A DNA stretch of 60,829 nucleotides from Trichocoleus sp. FACHB-40 (GCF_014695915.1 NZ_JACJPF010000095.1:1-60829); one strand, 5' to 3'; shown: positions 28,033-36,636, counted from the first letter of the stretch. Translations and numbers: made by a program. Notes: generated by a model from the letters alone, not told the origin.

Positions 28033-28302
28033 CTACAACCGCCCAAGCAACTCGTCATACTCTGCATGAGTCCCAATCCAGAACCAGTAAATATGATCTT
28101 CCTCCACTAAACCGAGAACTCGGTAGTTCAGTCCAACGCGAGCTGAGTAAATAGGTTGACGCTGACTAACCCGTTTGAACTGAAGACTGTTTTGATAAGG
28201 GTCTGATCGCCAGAGAGCTTATGCTTTGGTAGCCTGTTCCTGAACCGATTCAGGTAACTGACTGAGTTGCTTACGAAATGCTTTTGTTACACTCGATTTC
28301 AT
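28033..28302 (-). pseudogene. RelE/ParE-type toxin with in-frame stop
   Basis: The 90-codon frame reads MKSSVTKAFRKQLSQLPESV then QEQATKA, a TAA stop at codon 28 (28219-28221), then ALWRSDPYQNSLQFKRVSQR and RVGLNYRVLGLVEEDHIYWF with GTHAEYDELL. The second part is a clear RelE/ParE toxin. A single change from TAC or TAT to TAA would explain the stop. Its ATG overlaps the stop of the upstream antitoxin gene (ATGA), as in intact pairs. Confidence 0.8.
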
Positions 28303-28529
28303 TGCTTAGGCGGAAAAACTTCATCGAGTGGAGTGGTATCACCAGCAACGATTTCCTGACGTACCATTTGGGCTAAACGATCCCATTGCTCGTTTGTAGT
28401 GGATTCAAAGCGGACTTTCCATGCCCGTTCATCTTCTAATTCAGCTAGAAGACGAGTAGCGATCGCATCTTGCTCTTCCTGTGGCAGTTTCTCAAGCTCT
28501 GCGATGACGCGCTGAAGTAATTCAGTCCT
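28299..28529 (-). pseudogene. Antitoxin of the RelE-type pair, start codon lost
   Basis: The frame TELLQRVIAELEKLPQEEQD, then AIATRLLAELEDERAWKVRF and MVRQEIVAGDTTPLDEVFPP, ends KQ and stop. It is a typical small helical antitoxin. The codon expected for Met (28527-28529) is AGG, one change from ATG, and no other good start lies upstream. The antitoxin was probably lost after or along with the toxin. Confidence 0.65.
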
Positions 28530-28577
28530 GGTTCCAAAAGGTAGGTAATCCTCTAAGAGGCATCATAGCAATATACA

Positions 28578-28611
28578 GCGATCGCATCCTTGAAAGCTAA
28601 CAGCTAAACTC
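28578..28611. repeat. Direct repeat, right copy
   Basis: GCGATCGCATCCTTGAAAGC then TAACAGCTAAACTC, a near copy of 27920-27953. Confidence 0.6.
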
Positions 28612-28839
28612 ATCAGTGACCGATAACCCCAAAGCAAAGTCGAACGCTTGAAGCGAGATGGAAGGTAAGCGCGATCGCACTCTCTCTACACAAGTTTTGC
28701 AGAAGTTATGGTGCGATCGCATAATTGGTGCGCTAACGTTCCCGTTGAGCGGCGGCAAGCATCCTTTGCATCCCCACAGTGGCTTTCGTTCGTCTCCGCT
28801 GCAACAGGGTTGTTAGACGCTTGGCAACTGCATCTCATT

Positions 28840-29529
28840 TCATGTTGCAGCTTCTTCTGGTTTGTTGCTAGGAGGTAGAGCCTTTGAAGTTTGAGCTGAT
28901 AGCTGTGTAAATGCATCAACTACACTTTTCACTTCCTCCACAGATACAGACGGATTGTTGAATTTACCTCGCAGCACTTCTATAACTTTCTCCAAACTCC
29001 ATTTTGAGTATCGGAGCTTACGGATGTAGTCAAAAATAAACAAGCCAGCTATTAGTGAGACAACAAGCAATATTACTGACGAAATTTGCCATGTGTTTCT
29101 TGAATTTGTAACCTCTCTCAGTAGCTGTTTCGTGTCTTCATAATCCTTCTGAATCTGTGATGCTTGTCCTACCTCTTCTCCTGTCGTTCTAACAGTAGAA
29201 TTAAAATCTTGAACTCTGCTCTCTAGATCGTTTTCACGTTTGTCTAAAAGTTGTTCGCGCCTAGCTAGTTCTTGCCCTCTTTTCTCCAGAGACAACTGTT
29301 CTTCAGAAGCTGTTCGACCACCCTGTAAATCCGCCTTTAGCCTTTCATTCTCTGCTGTCAGTTTTAAGACTACTTGCTCTAAATTTTCACGTTTTATCTT
29401 TTCGTCTTTATAAGAAGTTGAATTGGGGGAGGTAAACCATCCTGCACCAAATCCAATCGAGAATAGAAACAGAGTAACCGCTGCTCCTATACCAAGTGTC
29501 GTTAACAAACTCTTTTGTTCGGTGTTCAT
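28840..29529 (-). CDS. Membrane coiled-coil protein
   Basis: A 229-residue protein I cannot place in a family. One membrane helix lies at residues 9-32 (TLGIGAAVTLFLFSIGFGAG), a long coiled coil at about 40-145 (RENLEQVVLKLTAENERLKA, ELARREQLLDKRENDLESRV) and a second helix at about 148-168 (WQISSVILLVVSLIAGLFIF). A soluble C-terminus follows. The coiled coil is probably periplasmic or cytoplasmic depending on topology. It is a single gene next to the prophage edge. Confidence 0.6.
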   Translation of the reverse strand: MNTEQKSLLTTLGIGAAVTLFLFSIGFGAGWFTSPNSTSYKDEKIKRENLEQVVLKLTAENERLKADLQGGRTASEEQLSLEKRGQELARREQLLDKRENDLESRVQDFNSTVRTTGEEVGQASQIQKDYEDTKQLLREVTNSRNTWQISSVILLVVSLIAGLFIFDYIRKLRYSKWSLEKVIEVLRGKFNNPSVSVEEVKSVVDAFTQLSAQTSKALPPSNKPEEAAT

Positions 29530-29756
29530 GCTTGACGGATAACCTCTCAGTACCCTAAATGAAATAGGTAATTCAGATCTACTTCCACTTTGTAGCTTCT
29601 ACCGATGCCCTAAACAGGCTTAGGCTACCCACCAATCATCTCAAAGTACCATCCTCACAGATAACCAAAAGCGTCTAACTATTAATTGTGCCGCAGCTAC
29701 AGTTTAACTCCCCTATTGGTAATATTATCCCGCACTTGCGGTCTGCTTATGAGCAA

Positions 29757-29828
29757 TCCACCGGGAAGGTACTGCCCCTTCTACCTCTGCGTTATCAGCA
29801 CAGTGCCTCGCTTCTCGGCTTCCGGTGG
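29757..29828 (-). tRNA. Atypical tRNA-Ile-like gene (GAT)
   Basis: A full cloverleaf can be drawn. The acceptor CCACCGG/CCGGTGG has 7 bp, the short D arm is GCC/GGC, the anticodon arm is CTGTG-CTGATAA-CGCAG and the T stem is GAAGG/CCTTC. The T loop is GGCAGTA rather than TTCRANY and the D loop lacks GG, so its elbow cannot form normally. It may be a decayed or phage tRNA. Confidence 0.45.
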
Positions 29829-29834
29829 GTAAAC

Positions 29835-29951
29835 AGAAGATGAAGGAATCGAACCCTTACAGGTATCACCTGTATATGGAGGGACAGATAGATTGTCCAG
29901 CCAATGACAAATAGTTTGGCGAATGACAAATAGTTTGGCTAATACATCCTG
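29835..29951 (-). tRNA. Degenerate class-II tRNA-like gene with CTA anticodon position
   Basis: The T arm is good (AAGGG-TTCGATT-CCTTC). A long variable arm (TACAGG/CCTGTA), an anticodon-like arm GGACA-ATCTATC-TGTCC and an acceptor (AGGATG/CATCTT) can be drawn. The anticodon position reads CTA. A 20-bp tandem duplication (GCCAAACTATTTGTCATT twice) expands the D region. Probably a pseudo-tRNA of phage origin. Confidence 0.38.
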
Positions 29952-29962
29952 TAGTATGTTTT

Positions 29963-29978
29963 ATGCGGATTTACGCAT
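29963..29978. repeat. Phage intergenic palindrome, copy a
   Basis: ATGCGGATTTACGCAT, just past the last gene of the phage tail operon. It belongs to the family near TGCGGAAATCCGCA seen at seven phage positions. Confidence 0.6.
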
Positions 29979-29995
29979 CTTTATTTGACAGTTAT

Positions 29996-30454
29996 CTAAG
30001 AATGTGATACCAAGGCGGTTTCTACCATTTGCCCGTCTGCCAAAAAACTGACATATTGATCTAATCCGCATTCGATAAGTAGCAAATTCCAGTCAGATGT
30101 CTCAAGTTTGTTAGGCCGGCTGACTGTGGGACAGAAATACCATGCTGTATTCCAGTAGGCGCATAAATATGCCCACTCATGTGATTCAAGCAGAGTGAAA
30201 TATACGGCATTCTGCATCGCCTCGTCGCCATCAAGCGAGCTTTTGAGCGCCAACCTCATTCTCCTGAATGCAAAGTTTCCACCAAGAGAGAAGCGAAATT
30301 TACCCCAATCAGGTTTTTTTGCTTCTGGATCTGCTGAGATGGGATTGCCACCGTTGTTTAAAAACTTTTGAAACTCTTCATTCTCAATTGGATAAAAAGT
30401 TTCGTTGTCTAGGTTAATTATTAGTTTCGGGTTGCTACTTAGTTTCCAGTTCAT
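29996..30454 (-). CDS. Hypothetical phage protein, possible fibre accessory
   Basis: 152 residues, not recognised. It has a short beta-rich start (PKLIINLDNETFYPIENEE) and an aromatic C-terminal half (ESHEWAYLCAYWNTAWYFCP). It is the last gene of the tail operon and overlaps the preceding fibre gene by 4 bp. Tail-fibre assembly chaperones often sit in this position, but no motif confirms that. Confidence 0.6.
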   Translation of the reverse strand: MNWKLSSNPKLIINLDNETFYPIENEEFQKFLNNGGNPISADPEAKKPDWGKFRFSLGGNFAFRRMRLALKSSLDGDEAMQNAVYFTLLESHEWAYLCAYWNTAWYFCPTVSRPNKLETSDWNLLLIECGLDQYVSFLADGQMVETALVSHS

Positions 30455-31125
30455 GAAATTTTCCAGAATTCAGCTATGGTATAAATCTCAACTTCTCCAT
30501 AGTTGCTTGCTACTCCTAACCCGGTAGTGGGGGCGTTACTGCCACAACGATGCTGAACTTCAAAAGCCTTACTGCTAGTAATGGTAAACACTCCAACAAT
30601 AAAACTTCTGGTTTGTACTCCGCTCCCAGCGTCTTGGGTTTGTTCACTTGATCCAACTACAGCCGTTAAGTTATCGCTAATATTTCTTAACCGTGCTTTG
30701 TGTACTGAAGCGTAGTAAGCGGGAGCGGAAATCTTGCAGCGATAAGAGCCGGAAAGCAATGTTATTTGATTGCTGGACAAGCTTGCATTATTTCCTGTGT
30801 CGCTTTTCTTTACGTTTAGAATCCGAGTTTGCCATGCTCCAGAAGTGAAGCTGCCTCCATGAGTTCCACTAGCTTTTTCGTCGGCAATTAATATATAATC
30901 CCCTGATAATCCGGAGGATGCAGACACTGAAACTATTGCGTTGTTGTAGGCATAGCGCCAATTTGAGCCATCGCTCCATACCATGCGTCTATTGCCGCCA
31001 TCGCCATCCGTAACCCATGCGATCGCGCCCTGATTTTGGGAAGCTGCTGGGAGTCCCGCCACAGTGTAGGAAGCCAAGGAGAATGGCTGTCTGGCCCTAT
31101 TGTTGATCGCATTCTGAAATGGCAT
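30451..31125 (-). CDS. Phage tail fibre protein
   Basis: A 224-residue protein with typical fibre features. The N-terminus MPFQNAINNRARQPFSLASY resembles the start of the next fibre (MALQNTINRSLVAGTK). It has WVTDGDGGNRRMVWSDGSNW and then a C-terminal beta-jelly-roll-like domain (SGSYRCKISAPAYYASVHKA, FEVQHRC). It probably forms the receptor-binding tip. Confidence 0.65.
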   Translation of the reverse strand: MPFQNAINNRARQPFSLASYTVAGLPAASQNQGAIAWVTDGDGGNRRMVWSDGSNWRYAYNNAIVSVSASSGLSGDYILIADEKASGTHGGSFTSGAWQTRILNVKKSDTGNNASLSSNQITLLSGSYRCKISAPAYYASVHKARLRNISDNLTAVVGSSEQTQDAGSGVQTRSFIVGVFTITSSKAFEVQHRCGSNAPTTGLGVASNYGEVEIYTIAEFWKIS

Positions 31126-32429
31126 TAGATAAAGTCCACGTTTCCTTGATTGATCTCAGCCACCCACTCTGTATTGGCGATGATACAAGTCAGCGTCAGG
31201 CAGTCTCTTTGGTGGGTTGAATTCGCACTACCTGGTGTTCCAGCAGTTGTACTCACATCTCCAGCGAATATTGTTATACCTGCTGGTTGCGCTATTCTCC
31301 AGCCTCCGGCTCCGCGTCCAATTACTTGAATCACGCTCCCGGCTGGTGCAGTTGCTGGAAGTGTGAGCGTTACCAGGGTTGCTCCATCGCAGACGTATCG
31401 CGTATTAATTGCGGCTGTTAGTGATGCCGAAGCAGCGACAAGAGGCATTCCAAACGGATCAGGAGTAAAGAACTCTAATGCGTTCGCAGATGAATTGGTT
31501 CGAATTTGTTGGAGTGCCGTCCCGTTAGCAACGTTAGCCAGGGGTAATTTGCCCGTAACCATCGAAGCTAGGTTTAAAGACCCCCAGCTAGGCAATGCCG
31601 AAGCGCCGCCGCCAATTAAAACTTGTGATGCTGTGCCCGTAGGGACTGTTTGTTGTGTTCCAGTGGCGGAAGTTCCTGCTGCAATCAATCCATAAGCTGT
31701 TCCGCCCGTGTTCCTTCCTGTACCGCCATTACCGACAGCAATGTTGGTTCCATTCCAGGTTCCTGTGGTGATTGTTCCAACAGAAGTCAATGATGAGCTA
31801 ACAACAGTTGAACCTAATCCTGTTGCAGTTAAGACGTTGACATTATTGATTTTGTAGCTCTTCCCTGAGAGAAGATTCCAATGCTCGGAGCAAGTCCAGT
31901 TCGTATTGGAACTATCCCAGACAATAGTTTTATCGGTTGCTCCTTTTAGAGTGATGCCACCACCGTTTGCCGTGGCATCGGTCGGAGGGGCAACGTCGCC
32001 GAGAACTATATTAATGTCGTCAACCGTGAGAGTGGCTGAGTTTATTGTCGTTGTCGTGCCGTTGACAACCAGATTCCCGTTGATGATTAAATCTAGGGCT
32101 TCTAGGTTTGCAAATGCTGTATCTCCAGCATTCCTAATTTGCAATCCCCCGGCGCTATTTTTAAGCCGTGGGCCAACGTTCCCGGAATCTATTTGGAAAA
32201 AGCTGCTGGTTGTTCCGGTGTCCGTGTTCTGGGTGTGCGTACTCGGTGCAGCAGTCCATGAGGGGAAGTTAGAACCCGAAACAGAGAGTAGTTGTCCAGG
32301 GGTTCCTATTGGAAGCCTGGTCAGTAACCCGGACGGATCTCTGTAATATAAATCGCCGGGAGCATCGCCACCTAACGCGGTTTTTGTTCCGGCAACAAGC
32401 GATCTATTAATAGTATTTTGTAGAGCCAT
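31125..32429 (-). CDS. Phage tail fibre protein
   Basis: 434 residues, Gly/Thr/Ser/Asn-rich, with repeated short beta units: GDLYYRDPSGLLTRLPIGTP, LGDVAPPTDATANGGGITLK, TGTWNGTNIAVGNGGTG. These are typical of trimeric fibre shafts. It ends with a domain (PLVAASASLTAAINTRYVCD, VIQVIGRGAGGWRIAQPAG) that resembles the end of the neighbouring 268-residue protein, so the two share a C-terminal module. It overlaps the next gene by one base. Confidence 0.78.
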   Translation of the reverse strand: MALQNTINRSLVAGTKTALGGDAPGDLYYRDPSGLLTRLPIGTPGQLLSVSGSNFPSWTAAPSTHTQNTDTGTTSSFFQIDSGNVGPRLKNSAGGLQIRNAGDTAFANLEALDLIINGNLVVNGTTTTINSATLTVDDINIVLGDVAPPTDATANGGGITLKGATDKTIVWDSSNTNWTCSEHWNLLSGKSYKINNVNVLTATGLGSTVVSSSLTSVGTITTGTWNGTNIAVGNGGTGRNTGGTAYGLIAAGTSATGTQQTVPTGTASQVLIGGGASALPSWGSLNLASMVTGKLPLANVANGTALQQIRTNSSANALEFFTPDPFGMPLVAASASLTAAINTRYVCDGATLVTLTLPATAPAGSVIQVIGRGAGGWRIAQPAGITIFAGDVSTTAGTPGSANSTHQRDCLTLTCIIANTEWVAEINQGNVDFI

Positions 32430-32439
32430 TTTAGATTAT

Positions 32440-33246
32440 CTAGTTAATAGAAAAGTTTCCCTGAGCTGAACGAGCCAGCCATTTGAAGCTGGCTTCAATG
32501 CACACCAATTCCAGATAGTCCCCAGTGTCCCCGCCCTCTATAAAGCCGTTTGTTCCTGGGGTCGAGCTTTGGTTGCCGAAAATGACATATTGATTGACGT
32601 TTTGGACGATCTTCCACAGTCCGGAAGCTTCGCCAAAGATATAAATGGTGTCGCCTGTAGCGGCTGTTGCAGGTAGGCTCAAATTAATCGGACTAGAATT
32701 TGTCAGGCGATATCCGCGGTTGACTTGCAAGGTAGAACTAACGTTCAACTCCACCCACGGCGTATTCTGCTGAGCTGGGGAGATTAGCCCCCAGCCAGTG
32801 CTACCTATACCGGATTCCTTGAACCAGAGAACATTCCCGGCTGTTGCTGTTGTGTTGATATAGAACTTGCCAGTTGCGGCAGCAACTACTCCTTCAGGAG
32901 ATCCAGAACCAAATATCACCCCGGCAAACGAGTCAGGCGAGACAATTGAGGCTGTCCCGTCTGCGTTTTTTTGCAGTAATCCTGCACCAGCTAACTCGCC
33001 GATAGCGACTAAAATCGATGGCTTGTTGTTGATATTTTCCCAAAGCACTGCGGCGCTGCCATCGGGCGCAGTTAGCTCTGTGCGTCCTGGGGCCATTTGT
33101 ACCCAGCTACTTCCATCACTCCGATAGAGCGTTCCGTTGTTCACGTCTGAAGACAGCCAAAAATAGCCAGCATTATCTGGCTCCGCTTCCGGGCGTAGCG
33201 CCTGCGGCCCCGCACCATGAACTTCAGTTAAGAGAACATCAGCCAC
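32440..33246 (-). CDS. Phage tail fibre protein
   Basis: 268 residues. It starts MADVLLTEVHGAGPQALRPE and has a fibre-type repeat (DNAGYFWLSSDVNNGTLYRS, DGSSWVQMAPGRTELTAPDG). The end domain is RGYRLTNSSPINLSLPATAA, IYIFGEASGLWKIVQNVNQY. The GTG start at 33246 directly follows an 18-bp hairpin and has no ribosome binding site I can see, so the true start or its translation control is unclear. Confidence 0.7.
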   Translation of the reverse strand: MADVLLTEVHGAGPQALRPEAEPDNAGYFWLSSDVNNGTLYRSDGSSWVQMAPGRTELTAPDGSAAVLWENINNKPSILVAIGELAGAGLLQKNADGTASIVSPDSFAGVIFGSGSPEGVVAAATGKFYINTTATAGNVLWFKESGIGSTGWGLISPAQQNTPWVELNVSSTLQVNRGYRLTNSSPINLSLPATAATGDTIYIFGEASGLWKIVQNVNQYVIFGNQSSTPGTNGFIEGGDTGDYLELVCIEASFKWLARSAQGNFSIN

Positions 33247-33296
33247 ACAAACCTACGAGTAACTTTAGTTTTCAGCTTAGTTACTCGTAGGTTTGT
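33247..33296 (-). promoter_or_regulatory. 18-bp perfect hairpin abutting a start codon
   Basis: ACAAACCTACGAGTAACT pairs with AGTTACTCGTAGGTTTGT around a 14-nt loop. On the minus strand it ends exactly at the GTG of the fibre gene. It could be a terminator for the upstream genes or a structure that controls translation. Confidence 0.6.
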
Positions 33297-33322
33297 TGTT
33301 TAGGCTGATTTTTATGTGTGTT

Positions 33323-33338
33323 TGCGCGGATTTCCGCA
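33323..33338. repeat. Phage intergenic palindrome, copy b
   Basis: TGCGCGGATTTCCGCA, five bases past a stop codon. A TTTAGGCTGA motif precedes it, as in copy c. Confidence 0.6.
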
Positions 33339-33342
33339 CAAA

Positions 33343-33672
33343 TTAACCGCGAGGCATTGAGTCCGCGATCGCTCTCGCAGCCCCCAGAGGAATTGTGGCG
33401 TTGAGCGGATCATCTAATCTAGCTTGCCCATTAGAGATAGACTTTGCGCGAATTACGCCTCCGGATGTGTTCCGGATCAGGCATTCCCCGCTCTTGCAGT
33501 CATATCCTGCGTAGGCTCCCGATACTTGTTGCGAGTTATCAACTGCCATTTGAACCTGAGCAGTCTTCTGATATAAACCGACTCTTGAATTGCCTAGCCT
33601 TGCTGTAGCTAGACACGAGACATACTCGGAGCATTCCGAGCTATTACCGCACCCGCCCAAGGGACAACTCAT
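33343..33672 (-). CDS. Hypothetical phage protein
   Basis: A 109-residue protein with Cys-rich ends (MSCPLGGCGNSSECSEYVSC, YDCKSGECLIRN). I do not recognise a family. It overlaps the prolyl-hydroxylase-like gene by 4 bp, so it belongs to that translation unit. Confidence 0.6.
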   Translation of the reverse strand: MSCPLGGCGNSSECSEYVSCLATARLGNSRVGLYQKTAQVQMAVDNSQQVSGAYAGYDCKSGECLIRNTSGGVIRAKSISNGQARLDDPLNATIPLGAARAIADSMPRG

Positions 33673-34250
33673 ACTCTAATCCATCCATTTAATGTAAATC
33701 TTGAATCTCGCCACAGCCCGGAAGGGCAAGTCACAGACAGCACTTCGTGGTCTAAGCCGCTATCGAAGAAGACAATGCCGTTGTTTTTCGGGCAGTATCT
33801 TTCTCCGGAGTCGCAAAATTGTAGCTCTCCGTAGCTGAATGCTTGTGGCTCAGAGAAAAAGTAGTAAACAAACGTTAGGCACCGCGTTGCTGTGTCAGCG
33901 GAAGCATTATCTTTATGCCTCCGGAAATACTGTCCGTGATTGTGACCAGTCATCTGCATTTCTACTTGTCTGGGGCTGAACTCAGGCAGGGATAACGCCC
34001 TTGCAGCTTGCGGTACAGCTTTTAGCACTTCTTGGGAGATTTTTTCATAATGCTCCAGAAAATCCCAGTGATACAGAATTTTGGAATGCCGCCAATCGGG
34101 ATAGATAGCGCTGGTATTAACAGAGGAGTGAAATTTGGATTCGGATGCGATCGCAACCTCTAAAATTTCGCGATGAGTTTCTGGATCTAGAAAGTTGGAC
34201 TGACTAACGAATTGTTTATGAGGAGACAGGAGCATAGCATCGAATAACAA
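33669..34250 (-). CDS. Prolyl-4-hydroxylase-like 2OG-Fe(II) oxygenase
   Basis: 193 residues (187 if the ATG at 34232 is used). It has the double-stranded beta-helix signature with iron ligands His112 and Asp114 (RRHKDN) and His168 (GLDHEV). Arg184 (RDSRFTLNGW) binds 2-oxoglutarate. GHNHGQYFRRH and TFVYYF match the prolyl-4-hydroxylase alpha type. Its gene overlaps by 35 bp the gene of a tail protein with two long polyproline runs, an obvious candidate substrate. Alternative substrates cannot be excluded. Confidence 0.8.
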   Translation of the reverse strand: MLFDAMLLSPHKQFVSQSNFLDPETHREILEVAIASESKFHSSVNTSAIYPDWRHSKILYHWDFLEHYEKISQEVLKAVPQAARALSLPEFSPRQVEMQMTGHNHGQYFRRHKDNASADTATRCLTFVYYFFSEPQAFSYGELQFCDSGERYCPKNNGIVFFDSGLDHEVLSVTCPSGLWRDSRFTLNGWIRV

Positions 34251-35934
34251 TAGTTGGATTTTCAGTGACTGATGCTGCGGTAATTCGCAGCAATTTGACT
34301 TGTTCTTCTTTGAGAGCAGAAGCTACCTTGCAGGCTCCTTCTTCAATGCCTAAATCAGAAATTTTGATAATGGCTTTTAGTTCGTTCCTAGCCTTAATAG
34401 CTTCACCTAGAGGCAACTCCTCAATGATTTGAGCTGGATCTATATCAAAAAGCTGTTTTTGGTCGGGCGTGACGACCAGGTTTTTAGTAGTGGCATCCCG
34501 GTAAAGTTGGATGCACTTATCAGCGTCAGGCGGAGCTAAAGCTGCAAAACTCCAAGTCAATGACTTCCGCCAATCTTCAGGGTCTGTTATTGGTGGATTA
34601 GGGTTATAGGTTGTGGTAATTAATGGGGTTATTTTTAGTTGATTGTTTTCATCAGTTTTGTTATCTCCTGTAATCGTCGTAATCCTGCACCAAGATTTAT
34701 TCTTGTGCCTGCCATGCTTGATAGTTGCTATCCACTTACCATTTGGAAAAGCGGATAAATAAGTTTCAAAAGATTCACCTTTAGCGATTGAGAAGTTCAG
34801 GAACCTTGGCTTGCAAAAGCCTCCGATCCAAAACTTGATAATTTTGTTTGGTCGAAGCTCTGTTCTTACAGGAGGCGGCGGAGGTGGCGGCGGAGGTGGC
34901 GGAGGTGGCAGCGGAGGTGGTGGTGGTGGTGGTGGTGGTGGTGGTTCGTCAGGATGGATTTTTTCGCCATCATCTGCAATAAGATAGGCGGTTAGCCCCT
35001 GGATTTGAAGAGAAGGTAAATCATAATAACTATTATTAACAGCGGTTGATCCGGGAGTGGCTATTTCAAAAATTCTACCGTCAGCTTTGTAAATTGTAAG
35101 AACATAAAAATAAAACGGATAAGAAGCAGGTGCTGTTTGTTGTCCATTAATGCAAGCATCATTATCGGGATCGAAAACTCCCGGAGCTGAAATAACGGCT
35201 TCATGGAAAGAGGTTACTCTGGCAAAACTGTATGTATCCCCAAAATCAGCATTACAGAAGAGTTCTCCCGCAGTATATTCCCTAAAATCTGCGGCGGGGG
35301 GATCAAAGTCATTAGGGCAGACCTCGACATAGAACACCGAGGCCTTGTACCGCAGCTCAAAGGAAACCGATTTGTTGGGCTTTCTGCGAGGTGGATATGA
35401 AGGCGGTGGAGGAGGTGGAGGCGGAGGCGGAGGTGGAAGCGGTGGAGGAGGTGGAGGCGGCGGAGGTTCGTATAGACAAGATGCAAGCGTTGGGTATACT
35501 CCAGTTGCATCCGGCATTTGAATACAGAATTCGCCTGATTTTTCCCAAGTGGGGCAGTCGAAATTTGTTGGGGAATTAGCTTCAGTAGTAAAAAGTATAG
35601 GAACAAAATATTTAATTTTATTAGTAGAGAATCTTTCTTCCTTTTTCTCCTTTTTAGTTCTTGGTGTGAAGTCAGCGCTTAATCCACCTTCTAAAGTTTG
35701 TGCGAACAATACTTGGTCGTTGGGTAGTATTTGCCCATTGGTGATGACTTTAGCTCCTAAAGGTTCGCTGCCAAGGGATTGCACGATGCCACGACCCTCT
35801 GAAGACTTGAAGCCTTTGTACTGAGTATGGCGGGTTTGGTTATCTAGTCTTGCCTGGGAATTTATTGTTTTTTGATTGAATACTGCTCTGTTAATTGCGA
35901 TCCGTCTTGCTGCTAGTTCTTCCGGGGTAGCCAT
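34216..35934 (-). CDS. Phage tail protein with two polyproline tracts
   Basis: 572 residues. Three folded segments (about 1-155, 190-330, 360-572) are joined by proline runs at about 157-178 and 331-355, each an almost pure Pro stretch with one Leu. The second DNA tract is a GGT/GGC microsatellite on the plus strand (34870-34943). Long Pro runs form rigid polyproline-II rods and would be spacers on a virion. It lies between the tail hub genes and the fibres, so it is probably a side fibre or adaptor. Confidence 0.7.
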   Translation of the reverse strand: MATPEELAARRIAINRAVFNQKTINSQARLDNQTRHTQYKGFKSSEGRGIVQSLGSEPLGAKVITNGQILPNDQVLFAQTLEGGLSADFTPRTKKEKKEERFSTNKIKYFVPILFTTEANSPTNFDCPTWEKSGEFCIQMPDATGVYPTLASCLYEPPPPPPPPPLPPPPPPPPPPPPSYPPRRKPNKSVSFELRYKASVFYVEVCPNDFDPPAADFREYTAGELFCNADFGDTYSFARVTSFHEAVISAPGVFDPDNDACINGQQTAPASYPFYFYVLTIYKADGRIFEIATPGSTAVNNSYYDLPSLQIQGLTAYLIADDGEKIHPDEPPPPPPPPPPPLPPPPPPPPPPPPPVRTELRPNKIIKFWIGGFCKPRFLNFSIAKGESFETYLSAFPNGKWIATIKHGRHKNKSWCRITTITGDNKTDENNQLKITPLITTTYNPNPPITDPEDWRKSLTWSFAALAPPDADKCIQLYRDATTKNLVVTPDQKQLFDIDPAQIIEELPLGEAIKARNELKAIIKISDLGIEEGACKVASALKEEQVKLLRITAASVTENPTIVIRCYAPVSS

Positions 35935-36636
35935 TTACCAGTTCACCCCCGTGCCAAGATTCGTATTGAAGAAACTCAAATCGAGGACAGCCTTAAAGGG
36001 CGTATTTGCAGGCACGACCTGAAGACTATCAGCCTTGTGACCGCTGATTAGAGTTCCATCCGCGTAGTGGCAAGTTAAGATTCCGGACTTATTTGATGTT
36101 GGGATAATCGGATTTCCGCCAATAGTTGAGGCAATTTGATAGGTGCTGCCAGTAGTGTTTATAGCGAAATATGTAGAGCTGCTGACTTGACCTGGGAAGC
36201 TTCCATTCTCGCTAATACTGAAAGTAACTTTACTTCCAGAGGAAAGCCCGTGATCGGGTATGGTGAAAATTCCTGTGCTGAGGTCAATATCAGTGACGGT
36301 TTTGTTTGCGGTGCTGGTGGAGTTACCAATAAGCGCGATCGCATTCCAGTAAATATCCTGTGTCGGAGTGAAAGTCCAGTTCACAATAGGGGCTTTTACT
36401 CGTCTTGTCGTTGGGTCGTAGGCAATAGCTTGAGAGTCTACAACAATGCTAAACCTCTCGTATCCGTTGGCTTCCTTTACTTCTGAAGCAAACACCGCTG
36501 CTTCGGAACTGATGCTAGTCCAGGTGGCGCTATTGCACAAGATAAGCCTGGTTCTGTTGGGGTCGATGGGCGTGGCAAGTCCCAGATTTAGCTTTGTGCT
36601 GTGAAGTATCCAGCTAGTAAAAAATCCGCTGCTCAT
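35935..36636 (-). CDS. Hypothetical phage tail protein
   Basis: 233 residues, beta-rich. The N-terminus (FFTSWILHSTKLNLGLATPI, RLILCNSATWTSISSEA) and the middle TDIDLSTGIFTIPDHGLSSG, with STYFAINTTGSTYQIAST, resemble a tail fibre or adhesin domain. It overlaps the hub gene by 4 bp. The function is inferred only from position. Confidence 0.62.
   Translation of the reverse strand: MSSGFFTSWILHSTKLNLGLATPIDPNRTRLILCNSATWTSISSEAAVFASEVKEANGYERFSIVVDSQAIAYDPTTRRVKAPIVNWTFTPTQDIYWNAIALIGNSTSTANKTVTDIDLSTGIFTIPDHGLSSGSKVTFSISENGSFPGQVSSSTYFAINTTGSTYQIASTIGGNPIIPTSNKSGILTCHYADGTLISGHKADSLQVVPANTPFKAVLDLSFFNTNLGTGVNW

Noticed and set aside
27831-28076. 81-codon open frame before the Ro60 operon
   Set aside because: It overlaps the promoter and the end of the RelE-type pseudogene and has no family features.
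28685-28720. ACACAAGTTTTGCAGAAG as another Y-like 3' box
   Set aside because: No matching 5' box with GGGYGYG follows within 250 bp.
34870-34943. GGT/GGC tract on the plus strand as a microsatellite locus of its own
   Set aside because: It simply encodes the polyproline run of the tail protein on the other strand.
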